Shown in pieces: positions 17,506-26,197 of a stretch of DNA of 64,000 bases. The stretch's first letter is position 1, and every line of letters begins with the position of its first letter. Origin of the DNA: Opitutaceae bacterium (lineage in GTDB: Bacteria; Verrucomicrobiota; Verrucomicrobiia; Opitutales; Opitutaceae); the NCBI GenBank assembly GCA_016795565.1, contig JAEUGW010000051.1, forward strand, positions 62,001 to 126,000, read 5' to 3'. The notes below the pieces were generated by a model. The model ran no database searches and was not told where the DNA came from. It worked only from the letters and a program-made list of their open reading frames with translations. A program made the position numbers and the translations under genes.

Positions 17506-18506
17506 GATTGCGCTCCCTCTCCCTCGGCCTGCTGGCCGGCGCCGTCTCGCTCGCCGCTGCGCCTGCGCCGGACTTCATCATCATCGCCAACATCAACCGC
17601 AACTACGTCATCGGTTCGAAAATCGTCACGCTCAACGGCCTCTACCAACGCGACGCCGCCGGCGCGTGGCGGCACTTCGGCAGTAACGACACCTCGCTCA
17701 GCGCCGTCGCCTTCGATCCCCGCGACCACAACGTCATCTACACCGCCGCGCTCAACGGTCTTTGGCGCAGCCTCGACGGCGGCCAGTCCTGGCGCATGTG
17801 CAACGACTGGAGCCTGACCGAGGCGCGCGACGTCGCCGTCGACCCCAACGCCCCCGACACCGTTTACCTCGCCGTCACCGACGGCGTCGCCGTCTCCACC
17901 GATCGGGCGCAGACGCTCGTGCGCCGCGAAAACGGCCTTCCTGGGCGCGGCAAATACACGCAGGCCATCGAGATTGACCGCACCCGCGCGGGCCGCGTGC
18001 TCGCCGGCTGCGAGACCGGTATCTACCTCACGGAAGACGCCGCGCAACACTGGCGCCGGGTCTTCGCCGCCACGGATACGGTCAATGACCTCCAGCAATC
18101 CCCTCACGACCCGCGGGTCTGGCTCGCCGCCACGCAAAGCGCCGGGGCGCTCATCTCCCGTGACGGCGGCGTCACCTGGGCCGCCTTTCCCGGCGTGCCC
18201 GCTGAGCACGCCCTCTACAACATCACCTTCGACCCCGCCAACCCCCAGCGACTCGCCATCGGCAGTTGGGCGCACGGTGTCCTCACCTCCGAGGACAGTG
18301 GCGCGACATGGGTCGCGCGCAACGCCGGCCTCCCCGGGGCGCACCGCGTCTGGCGCGTCGGCGCCGATGCCGCGGGCCGGCTCTACGCCAGCGTCTTCGG
18401 CGAAACGCTTTATGTCTCCGACGACTTTGGCCGCACGTGGCAGCCCGACGCGCTCGCCGGCTCCCTCGTGAATCAATTCCTCCTCCTGCCCAAAGCGGCC
18501 AACTGA
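17502..18506 (+). CDS. Secreted Asp-box beta-propeller protein, copy 2
   Basis: A 334-residue paralogue of the propeller at 14545-15582, with the same blade order (LDGGQSW, STDRAQTL, TEDAAQHW, SRDGGVTW, SEDSGATW, SDDFGRTW) and a signal peptide (LSLGLLAGAVSLAAAPA). The ATG overlaps the preceding stop codon by 4 bp. Two Asp boxes are degenerate compared with copy 1. Shared phrases such as PGRGKYTQ and VNDLQQSPHDPR show recent common origin. Likely role and partner are as for copy 1. Confidence 0.85.
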   Translation: MRLRSLSLGLLAGAVSLAAAPAPDFIIIANINRNYVIGSKIVTLNGLYQRDAAGAWRHFGSNDTSLSAVAFDPRDHNVIYTAALNGLWRSLDGGQSWRMCNDWSLTEARDVAVDPNAPDTVYLAVTDGVAVSTDRAQTLVRRENGLPGRGKYTQAIEIDRTRAGRVLAGCETGIYLTEDAAQHWRRVFAATDTVNDLQQSPHDPRVWLAATQSAGALISRDGGVTWAAFPGVPAEHALYNITFDPANPQRLAIGSWAHGVLTSEDSGATWVARNAGLPGAHRVWRVGADAAGRLYASVFGETLYVSDDFGRTWQPDALAGSLVNQFLLLPKAAN

Positions 18507-18527
18507 AACCACCCGCCGCGCCCCGCC

Positions 18528-20411
18528 ATGAAGAGGCTCATGCTTCCCCACCTCGCCTTGCTCACCGCCGCCTGCGCTGTCGCGCAACCTTCCGTCGAGG
18601 CGCCGCCGCCCTCGCGCGCGCCCGTGCCCGATGCCGCCCTCCGCCGCGAAGCCTACCACCGTCGCGTCGATGAAGTGCTGCACTGGCGCGCCTCCGGCGC
18701 GGGTCGCCCCGACCCGGCCACCATGGACATGGCCGCCATCGCCATCAAACTCACCCTGCGGGAGGATCTCGACCTCTGCTCCGCGCGCGTGATTGAGATG
18801 ATGAAGGACCCCGGCACCGGCCCGTTCTGGATGTTCCCCACCGTGTGCGTCGCCTATGTCGGCCGCGACCTGCTCACTCCCGGGGCCCGCGCGGCCATCC
18901 GCAACGCCTGGCGCACCACGCGCCAGCTTCGCGGCGACACCGAGAACCATTGGGCGATGTATTACACCTCACTCTACCTGATGGCCGAGCTCTACCCGAA
19001 CGAGCCGGCCGAGACTTGGTATTCCGGCAAATCCTCCGAGGAGAACCTCGCCGAGGCGCGTGATTACCTCGTGCACTGGATCGACCTCACGACCTCGCGC
19101 GGGCAGGGCGAATACAATCCCACGCACTACATCGGCGAGTATGCCATTCCCATGCTCTTTCTCGCCACGTGGGCGAAAGATCCCACCATGAAACAGCGCG
19201 GTCACATGATGCTCGACTGGCTCTTCGCCGAACTCGCCGCCAACACGCTCGATGGCGTGCTGCGCGGCCCGGCCTCGCGCACCGACGAGGGCTCCGTCAT
19301 CGAACGCTGGAACTCACTCGCATCCTATTTCAGTTGGCTGCTGTTCGGCAACACGCCGCCCATCGGCGGCTACGGCGGCTGGGGCCTCTACTTCGCGCCC
19401 CTCGCCAAAAACTACGAGCTGCCCGAGGTCATCTACCGCATCGCCACCGACCGCGGCGGCGACTTTGTCCAGCGCGACCGCGCGCGCACCCGCCGCTTCT
19501 GGCGTTACAGCGACGAACTCTCGCCCGCTGTTTACAAGACCAACTACCTGCGGCGCGATTACGCCGTCGGCTCCACGCAAGGCATCATGAACGACGCCAT
19601 CCAAGGCCACGCGTGGGACGTCACGTGGGCCGAGGCCGACCCACGGGGAAAGCACGCCACGATGTTCTCCCTGCACCCGATGTCGTCCGAGCGCGCGATG
19701 CAGTCGCAATTCGTCACCTATCCCGAGCCGATGATCAAAGGTGTCACCTTCGAGGGCAAACCCTCCTACGATTCGCCCGACAAAGTCGTCGGTGTCTCGT
19801 ATTACGAGCGTGTCTTCCAAGACCTCGACACCGTTATCGCCCTCTACGACCTCGCGCCCGGCGTGCGCTTCCCGCACATCAACGGCTTTTTCTCCAAAGA
19901 CCTCGTCAACGTCACCGAGGACAAATCCGGCTGGATCTTCGCGCGGGGCGGCAACGCCTACCTCGCCTACCGCCCGCTCGCACCCTACCACTGGATGAAA
20001 TACCTGCATCGCAACGGCGGCTGGGCCAAGGCAGCCGAGGACCTCGGCGGCCGGCTCCTCGTCAGCCCGCACCTGAAGAACGGCACCATCGTGCAGGCGG
20101 CCAGCGTGGGCGAATTCAAGGACTTCGCCGCCTTCCAGGCCGCCATCCGCGCGCTGCCGCTCGAGTTCAAGCTTGAGCCCGTGCCGATCGTGAAAATGCG
20201 CACCCTGCGCGGCAAGGAAATCGCCTTCACCTACGGCCAGGCCCCGAAGGTGGACGGCAAGACAATTGACTATGCGAAGTGGAAACTCTTCGAAGGTCCG
20301 TATCTCAACGCCGAGGTCGGCGGCCACAAATTGACCATCACGCACGGCCGGCTCGAGCGCACGCTCGACTTTAACACCCTGACCATCACCGACCGGGTGC
20401 GCGCGAACTGA
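18528..20411 (+). CDS. Large secreted protein of unknown function, copy 2
   Basis: A 627-residue paralogue of the protein at 15595-17505 with a short signal peptide (LPHLALLTAACAVAQ). It keeps the Asn/His/Tyr-rich core (ENHWAMYYTSLYLMAELYP; YNPTHYIGEYAIPMLFLATW) and the same C-terminal region. Its final segment from about 20050 is nearly identical at DNA level to 17150-17350, including third codon positions, while upstream parts are clearly more diverged. GH127 follows 7 bp later, so this gene belongs to the same operon. Function unknown. Confidence 0.75.
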   Translation: MKRLMLPHLALLTAACAVAQPSVEAPPPSRAPVPDAALRREAYHRRVDEVLHWRASGAGRPDPATMDMAAIAIKLTLREDLDLCSARVIEMMKDPGTGPFWMFPTVCVAYVGRDLLTPGARAAIRNAWRTTRQLRGDTENHWAMYYTSLYLMAELYPNEPAETWYSGKSSEENLAEARDYLVHWIDLTTSRGQGEYNPTHYIGEYAIPMLFLATWAKDPTMKQRGHMMLDWLFAELAANTLDGVLRGPASRTDEGSVIERWNSLASYFSWLLFGNTPPIGGYGGWGLYFAPLAKNYELPEVIYRIATDRGGDFVQRDRARTRRFWRYSDELSPAVYKTNYLRRDYAVGSTQGIMNDAIQGHAWDVTWAEADPRGKHATMFSLHPMSSERAMQSQFVTYPEPMIKGVTFEGKPSYDSPDKVVGVSYYERVFQDLDTVIALYDLAPGVRFPHINGFFSKDLVNVTEDKSGWIFARGGNAYLAYRPLAPYHWMKYLHRNGGWAKAAEDLGGRLLVSPHLKNGTIVQAASVGEFKDFAAFQAAIRALPLEFKLEPVPIVKMRTLRGKEIAFTYGQAPKVDGKTIDYAKWKLFEGPYLNAEVGGHKLTITHGRLERTLDFNTLTITDRVRAN

Positions 20412-20418
20412 GTCCCTC

Positions 20419-22350
20419 ATGAGTTACCCCACGGCCCTTCCGCTGTCCCGCGTCCGCTTCGACCACGGCTTCCTCGCCGACCGGGCGCAGCTGGTCCGCG
20501 CCACCGTCATCCCCGGCCAGTGGGAGGCGCTCAACGACCGCATCCCCGGCGCCGAGCGCAGCGGCTGCGTGCACAACTTCCAGGTGGCTGCCGGCGAGAA
20601 GCCCGGGGAATTTCACGGCCTCTTCTGGCAGGATTCCGACCTGGCCAAGTGGATCGAGGCCGCCAGCTACCGGCTCGCCACGCATCCCGACCCCGCGCTC
20701 GACGCCGAGCTGGATCGCCTCATCGCCACCATCGCCAAGGCGCAGCGCGACGACGGCTACCTCAACACCTACTTCCAGCTCGTCGAGCCGCAGAACCGCT
20801 GGGCCAACCTGCGCGACTGCCACGAGCTGTATGTCGCGGGCCATTTCATCGAGGCGGGCGTCGCCCACTTCCAGGCCACGGGCAAACGCCCGCTGCTCGA
20901 CGTGGTGAGCCGGCTCGCCGATCTCATCGGAAAAACCTTCGGTCCCGGCCCGGGACAGACGCCCGGCTACTGCGGCCACGAGGAGATCGAGCTCGCGCTC
21001 GTGAAGCTCGCCCGCGCCACCGGCGTGGAGCGCTATCGCGAGCTGGCCGCCTGGTTCATCGACCAGCGCGGGCAGTCGCCGAATTATTTTGAGGTGGAGG
21101 CCCGGCGCCGGGGCGAGACCGGCAAGCTGCCCTGGCACATGCACCACGACGGACTCGCCACGCTCCAAGCCGCGCAGCCGGTGCGCGAGCTCACCGAGCC
21201 GGTCGGCCACGCGGTGCGGATGATGTATCTGCTCTCGGCGATGCTCGATCTCGCCCTTGACCGGGGCGATGCCGCCCGGGCCGCGCACTGCCGCACGCTG
21301 TGGACCGCCATCACGACGCGGCATCTTTACGTCACCGGCGGCGTGGGCACCGAGCCCTACGGCGAGAAATTCTGCGAGCCCTTCGACCTGCCGCCCGACC
21401 GCGCCTACGCCGAGACCTGCGCCGCCATTGGCGTCGTGATGTGCGCCCGCCGGATGCTCGACCTCGAACTGCACGGCGGGCACGCCGACGTGATGGAGCG
21501 GGCGCTCTACAACAATGTGCTCGCGGGGCTCGCGCTGGACGGGCGCGCCTATTTCTACGTCAATCCGCTCGAGGTCGTGCCGCCGGTCGCCAAGCGCCGT
21601 TACGAGTGCCACCTGGTCAAGACGCAGCGCGTGCCGTGGTTTGGCTGCGCCTGCTGCCCGCCCAACGTCGCCCGGCTCTTCGCGTCGCTCGGCGCCTACG
21701 CCTACGCGCAGGTGGCGGACGGGCTGGCGGTGCATCTATATGCCGGCGGAGTGGCGCAGTTCGCGGCCGGCGCCGTGCCGGTCCGGCTGCATGTGACGAC
21801 GGAGTATCCGTGGAAGGAGCGGGTGGAACTTTCCATCGAACCGGCCACGCCGGCGGAATTCACGCTGCACCTGCGCCTGCCGGGCTGGTGCCGGACGCCG
21901 CACCTGAGCGTCAATGGCAGTCCGGTCAAGGTGGAACCTGTCCACGGTTATGTTCCGCTGCGCCGCACATGGCGGACCGGCGACAAGGTCGTGCTGGATC
22001 TGCCGATGCCGGTCGAGCGCGTGCATGCCGACGTGCGGGTTGCGGCGGCCGCCGGGCTCGTCGCCCTGCAGCGCGGGCCGGTGGTCTATTGCGTGGAGGA
22101 GAAGGACAACGGCCCTCAGCTGGCCGCGCTGAGCCTGCCGCGGGAAAGCCCGCTGACGGCGCACCATGTGCCCGACCTGCTCGGCGGGTGCGTGATCCTT
22201 GAGGCGGCGGCCCGGCGCACGGAGCCGGGGGCGCAGCTTTACTCAACCGAACCCGCCCGGCAGCAGGCGGTGCGGCTCTGCGCCGTGCCGTATGCGCTGT
22301 GGGCCAACCGCGGCGAAGGCGAAATGCGTGTATGGCTTAGAGAGGCATGA
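20419..22350 (+). CDS. GH127 beta-L-arabinofuranosidase
   Basis: A 643-residue protein of the DUF1680/GH127 family. All residues of the characterised catalytic site can be placed. Glu316 in YGEKF corresponds to the acid/base, and Glu332 and Cys334 in AETC are zinc ligands. Cys412 and Cys413 in CACCPPN correspond to the nucleophilic and zinc-binding cysteines. These enzymes release beta-L-arabinofuranose from plant glycans and glycoproteins, using a zinc-bound Cys nucleophile. No signal peptide is seen, so the protein is probably cytoplasmic. It is followed by the M28 peptidase gene with a 4-bp ATGA overlap. Together with GH78 it suggests side-chain removal from arabinose- and rhamnose-containing pectin. 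Confidence 0.93.
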   Translation: MSYPTALPLSRVRFDHGFLADRAQLVRATVIPGQWEALNDRIPGAERSGCVHNFQVAAGEKPGEFHGLFWQDSDLAKWIEAASYRLATHPDPALDAELDRLIATIAKAQRDDGYLNTYFQLVEPQNRWANLRDCHELYVAGHFIEAGVAHFQATGKRPLLDVVSRLADLIGKTFGPGPGQTPGYCGHEEIELALVKLARATGVERYRELAAWFIDQRGQSPNYFEVEARRRGETGKLPWHMHHDGLATLQAAQPVRELTEPVGHAVRMMYLLSAMLDLALDRGDAARAAHCRTLWTAITTRHLYVTGGVGTEPYGEKFCEPFDLPPDRAYAETCAAIGVVMCARRMLDLELHGGHADVMERALYNNVLAGLALDGRAYFYVNPLEVVPPVAKRRYECHLVKTQRVPWFGCACCPPNVARLFASLGAYAYAQVADGLAVHLYAGGVAQFAAGAVPVRLHVTTEYPWKERVELSIEPATPAEFTLHLRLPGWCRTPHLSVNGSPVKVEPVHGYVPLRRTWRTGDKVVLDLPMPVERVHADVRVAAAAGLVALQRGPVVYCVEEKDNGPQLAALSLPRESPLTAHHVPDLLGGCVILEAAARRTEPGAQLYSTEPARQQAVRLCAVPYALWANRGEGEMRVWLREA

Positions 22351-23792
22351 AACACCTGATGCCATTCTTCCCGCCGGTAGGGCGAATCCTCCGGATGAGC
22401 CGTGGCCTGGACGCGGCTCGTCGGGGACGACTCGCCCTCCCTTTGGCATGCATCGCGCTTTTTGCGGTTTCCGGCTTCGCCGCTTCGCCCTTCGACGATT
22501 CTTCCCGCGCCGCACACGCCATGCTCACGCGGCTGTGTGATGATTTTGGCGGACGCCTGACCGGCAGCGCGGCGGATCGCGGTGCCATGGAGCAGCTCGC
22601 CGCCGAGCTGCGTGCGCTCGGCCTGGAGCCGGAGCTCGTGCCTTTCAGCATGCCCGGCTGGGAGCGCGGGGCGGACCGGGCGGAGCTGGTGGCGCCGCTG
22701 GCGCGGCCGTTGCGCGCCGTGGCGCTGGCCTACACGCAGCCGCACGCGGCCTTCGAGGCCGATGTGACGGACATCGGGGCCGGCCAGCCGGCCGATTATC
22801 CGGCGGACGTGCACGGCCGCATCCTGCTTCTGGATCCCTCGACGGTGCTCACGACGCGCGAATATACCCGACTGGCGGCGGAGCGCGGGGCGAAGGGGAT
22901 TTTGTTCATCAACCGCGAGGGGGGCGGGCAGCTGCTGGCGCGGACGGGCAGCTTCGTCGGCGAGGCGCTGCCGCTGCCGGTCTATTCGCTGGCGCAGGAG
23001 GAGGGCCGCTGGCTGCAGCGCCTGCTCAAGCGCGGCCGGCCGGTGCGCGTGCGGCTGGAAACCCACTCCCACTGCCGCGATGTGGACACCGCCAACCTCG
23101 TGGTGCGGCTCAAGGGAAAATCACCGGAGCGCATCATCGTCGGGGGGCATTTCGACAGCTGGGACCTGGGGCAGGGGGCCCTCGACAACGGCCTCGGCAC
23201 GGCACAGCTCTTCGCCCTGGCTCACGCCCTGCGCGGACGCGAGTTGGCGCGCACGGTCGAGCTCGTCTGGTTCAACGGCGAGGAGCAGGGCCTCTGGGGC
23301 TCGCGCCATGCCGCCGCGACCCTGGGCGACGCGCCCGTGGTCGCGATGGTCAACCTCGACATGGTCGGCGTGCCGATCGCGGTCAACGCCCTCGGCGACG
23401 AGTCGCTCGTGCCGGCGCTGGAGCGCTGGAACTCCGGCCGCGCCGTGCCGCTCCCGCTGGGTGTGCAGAACATCAACTGGTTCGGCAGCGACCACACGCC
23501 CTACCAGCTGGCCGGCGTGCGCGCCATCACCTTCAACGCACCGATCCCGCGCGAATCCGTCCGCTACTACCACGACTTGGCCGACACCATCGACAAGTTG
23601 CCGGAGCAGATCGTGGTGGACTCCACCGCCATCATCGGCGACCTCGTGCTGGCGCTGGCCGCCGATCCGGCGCTCGGCGCCTTCCGCCGCCGCCCGGCCG
23701 ACACGGAAAAACTTTTCACCGCCTTCGGCCTCGAGCGCCGCATGCAGGCGATCGGCTACTGGCCGCATGAAAAACAAACCAGCCGCGAATGA
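22347..23792 (+). CDS. Secreted M28-family zinc aminopeptidase/carboxypeptidase
   Basis: A 481-residue protein. Metal ligands of the M28 fold are all visible: His268 and Asp280 (GGHFDSWDLGQGALDNG), Glu313 with catalytic Glu312 (FNGEEQG), Asp338 (NLDMVG) and His409 (YYHDLAD). A protease-associated domain precedes them (about residues 120-230). The signal peptide (LALPLACIALFAVSGFAA) lies 30 residues in. A second start at 22395 (MSRGLDAARRG) would place it normally, while the ATG at 22347 is favoured by overlap with the GH127 stop. The segment between these starts coincides with an imperfect palindrome (22380-22437), and the stop codon lies in another repeat arm. Substrate unknown; plasma glutamate carboxypeptidase-like. 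Confidence 0.9.
   Translation: MKHLMPFFPPVGRILRMSRGLDAARRGRLALPLACIALFAVSGFAASPFDDSSRAAHAMLTRLCDDFGGRLTGSAADRGAMEQLAAELRALGLEPELVPFSMPGWERGADRAELVAPLARPLRAVALAYTQPHAAFEADVTDIGAGQPADYPADVHGRILLLDPSTVLTTREYTRLAAERGAKGILFINREGGGQLLARTGSFVGEALPLPVYSLAQEEGRWLQRLLKRGRPVRVRLETHSHCRDVDTANLVVRLKGKSPERIIVGGHFDSWDLGQGALDNGLGTAQLFALAHALRGRELARTVELVWFNGEEQGLWGSRHAAATLGDAPVVAMVNLDMVGVPIAVNALGDESLVPALERWNSGRAVPLPLGVQNINWFGSDHTPYQLAGVRAITFNAPIPRESVRYYHDLADTIDKLPEQIVVDSTAIIGDLVLALAADPALGAFRRRPADTEKLFTAFGLERRMQAIGYWPHEKQTSRE
22380..22437. repeat. Imperfect palindrome overlapping the N-terminal coding region of the M28 peptidase
   Basis: The left arm GGGCGAATCCTCCGGATGAG (continuing CCG) pairs imperfectly with the right arm, which begins CGGCTCGTCGG and ends GACTCGCCC. 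It looks like a degenerate dispersed repeat. I see no second copy in this window, so the call is tentative. Confidence 0.4.
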
Positions 23793-24030
23793 CGCGAATC
23801 ACTCCAATGCCGGCTGCAACGCTCCATTTCGGAACCAAGGTCTGTTTGCCAACCTGGCCTGTCATCCTGAGCGGAGCGAAGGATCCATCAGGATCAACCT
23901 CGCATGGCAGCGGAGACGATGATCCAACTGGATTCTTCGCGGTGCTCAGAATGACAGGTTTCGCGAGTTGTTTCGGTTTGAATGAGAACTTCCGCCTCAC
24001 TCCCGCTGATTTGCGTCAATTCGCGTAATT
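23781..24030. repeat. Outer inverted repeat interrupted by a family A element
   Basis: The left arm CGCGAATGACGCGAATCA (near 23784-23801) pairs with the right arm TGATTTGCGTCAATTCGCG (24008-24026). A complete family A palindrome lies between them. The left arm contains the stop codon of the M28 peptidase gene, and the right arm ends about 50 bp before the symporter start. Confidence 0.6.
23860..23956. repeat. Palindromic repeat, family A, nested copy
   Basis: Arms TGTCATCCTGAGCGGAGCGA and GCGGTGCTCAGAATGACA enclose GGATCCA and TGGATTC. It is inserted inside another inverted repeat (23781-24030). Confidence 0.8.
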
Positions 24031-24075
24031 GGCGGGCAGTATCGCCCATCAACCCCCACCCCAACCCCGCCCCTC

Positions 24076-26190
24076 ATGCACTTCCTCGGACTCCACTGGA
24101 TCGATGGTCTGATCATCATCGCCTACATCATCGCCGTCCTCGGCATCGGCCACCGCCTGTCGCATGGCGTGCAGGGGCAGGGCGACTTCTTCCTCGGCGG
24201 CCGCTCGCTGGGCAAGTGGTTCCAGTTCTTCCTCAGCTTCGGCAGCATGGCCGATCCCGGACAGGCGACCACGACCTCCAGCTCCGTCTATCGCCAGGGC
24301 GCGGGCGGGGCTTGGCTGGCGCTCATCACGCTGTTCCTGACCCCGTATTACTGGTTCCTCAACGTCTGGTTCCGCCGCGTGCGGCTGACGACCACGGCGG
24401 AGATGTTCGAGGATCGCTTCGGCAAGCGCTTCCTCGGGTCGCTCTACGCCAGCACAACCATCATCATCATCATCGTGGGCATCGCGGGCGGCAACGTGGT
24501 GGCGCTCAAGACGCTCCAGCCGCTCATGGTCAAGGACCCCGCCGCCTACACCTCGGTCGAGGCGCAGAAGGTGGCCAATTACCACGAGTTCACCGGCCTG
24601 CGCCAGCAGCGCGCCTCCGGCACTCTCCCGGCGGCACAGGCGGAGCGCTACGACATCCTGAAGAGCTATTACGACCGCGGCGAGCTGCAGCCTTACGTGA
24701 CCTACCTTCATCCGCTCACGTTCTATCTGGTGTCAACGGGGCTGGTGGCGGTCTTCGTCATGCTCGGCGGCCTCAAGGCCTCGGCCGTGGTGGACGCGGT
24801 GCAGGCGATCCTGGTGATCCTGATTTCGGTGATCATGATTCCCTTCGGGCTGGTGAAGCTCGGCGGCGCGGCCGGCCTGCACGCGAAGGTGCCGGCGGTG
24901 ATGTTCAACCTTTTCGGCGGCGGCGCCATGAGCGAATACACCTGGTATTCCATCGGCTCCCTGTTGCTCGTGCAGTTCCTCGGCATTTCCAGCTCGACGG
25001 CCAACATGACCGTGGCCGGCTCGGCCAAGGATGAGTTTGCCGCGCGCATCGGCGCCGTCACCGGCGGCTTTAGCAAGCGCTTCGTCACCATCGCGTGGGC
25101 CTACTGCGGCCTCATCGGCCTGGCCTTGTTCGGCGCGGGCCTGTCCGACCCCGACCAGGTCTGGGGCCTGCTGACGAAGACGCTCCTGCCGGTCGGCCTC
25201 GTCGGCGTGATGATCATCGGCATCCTCGGCGGCAAGCTGGCCGTGCTCGGCGCCCAGTCCGTTGTCATGGCCGGCCTCGTGGTGAAGAATATCTACGAGC
25301 CGCTTTTCCCGGGGAAGTCCGAGCGACACTACATGCGGGTCGCCCGCCTGAGCGTGCCCGTGGCCCTCGCCCTCGGGGTCCTCGTCGGCCTCTACCTCAA
25401 CAGCGTCATCGCCCTGCTGAAATTCGCCATCGTCTTCCTCATCATCTGGGGCGTGCCCATCACGATGATCTTCCTCTGGCGCCGGCTCACCGAGACCGCC
25501 GTGCGCGTCGAGGTCTTCGCCATGCTGTTCCTCATCTGCGTGCTGCCTTGGACGGTGCCCAACATCCCGGCGCTGGCCCGCTCCGAGGCGCTGACGCTCA
25601 TGACGCACGAGCGCGTCGTCAAGGTCATGGCCGACGCCAACACGGCGGACGTCGCCGCCGGCCACGCCGCAGCGGTCGGACAGCGCTTCGAGCGCACGGT
25701 GCGCGTCGAGCCGGTGTCGGTCTTTTTCGAGGAAGGCGTCGTGCGCGTGGATCCCAATGACGTGCACTCACCCCGCACCGGCCTCGGCCTGTTCCGCGCC
25801 GAGGTCTGGCTGATCTCGCTGCTCGGGGTGGACGTGGCCGCCTTCAACTCGGCGCAATTGATGACGACCCGCTTCCTCGTGGATGCGCTGCTGCCCATCC
25901 TCATCCTGGTCGTGGTGAGCCTGCTGACCAAGCAGGCCGACCCGGTGCGCGTCGGGCGCTTCTATGTGCGCATGAAGACCCCGGTGGGGAAAACCCTGGA
26001 CGACGACGCGCTGGCCGTGGAGGCCAGCTACGCCAACCCGACCCGTTACGACCACACCAAGCTCTTCCCCCGCTCCAACTGGGAGTTCACCAAATGGAAC
26101 AAACAGGACGCCCTCGGCTTCATCGCCTGCGTCGCGCTCGTCGGCGTCATCCTGGTCTTCTTCAAGACGGTGCTCGTGATCGGCAGCTGA
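24076..26190 (+). CDS. Sodium:solute symporter (SSS family)
   Basis: A 704-residue inner-membrane protein. Hydrophobic segments begin with LIIIAYIIAVLGIG, and the SSS signature region DFFLGGRSLGKWFQFFLSFGS is followed by TTTSSSVYRQGAG. More than a dozen membrane helices follow, and the C-terminus ends in a final helix (LGFIACVALVGVILVFF). A long soluble insertion at about residues 500-560 is enlarged compared with classic SGLT-type proteins. Such carriers import sugars, uronates or other solutes with sodium. The gene is 7 bp upstream of the trehalase-fold enzyme, so the pair may take up and cleave one substrate. Confidence 0.92.
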   Translation: MHFLGLHWIDGLIIIAYIIAVLGIGHRLSHGVQGQGDFFLGGRSLGKWFQFFLSFGSMADPGQATTTSSSVYRQGAGGAWLALITLFLTPYYWFLNVWFRRVRLTTTAEMFEDRFGKRFLGSLYASTTIIIIIVGIAGGNVVALKTLQPLMVKDPAAYTSVEAQKVANYHEFTGLRQQRASGTLPAAQAERYDILKSYYDRGELQPYVTYLHPLTFYLVSTGLVAVFVMLGGLKASAVVDAVQAILVILISVIMIPFGLVKLGGAAGLHAKVPAVMFNLFGGGAMSEYTWYSIGSLLLVQFLGISSSTANMTVAGSAKDEFAARIGAVTGGFSKRFVTIAWAYCGLIGLALFGAGLSDPDQVWGLLTKTLLPVGLVGVMIIGILGGKLAVLGAQSVVMAGLVVKNIYEPLFPGKSERHYMRVARLSVPVALALGVLVGLYLNSVIALLKFAIVFLIIWGVPITMIFLWRRLTETAVRVEVFAMLFLICVLPWTVPNIPALARSEALTLMTHERVVKVMADANTADVAAGHAAAVGQRFERTVRVEPVSVFFEEGVVRVDPNDVHSPRTGLGLFRAEVWLISLLGVDVAAFNSAQLMTTRFLVDALLPILILVVVSLLTKQADPVRVGRFYVRMKTPVGKTLDDDALAVEASYANPTRYDHTKLFPRSNWEFTKWNKQDALGFIACVALVGVILVFFKTVLVIGS

Positions 26191-26197
26191 GCCCACC

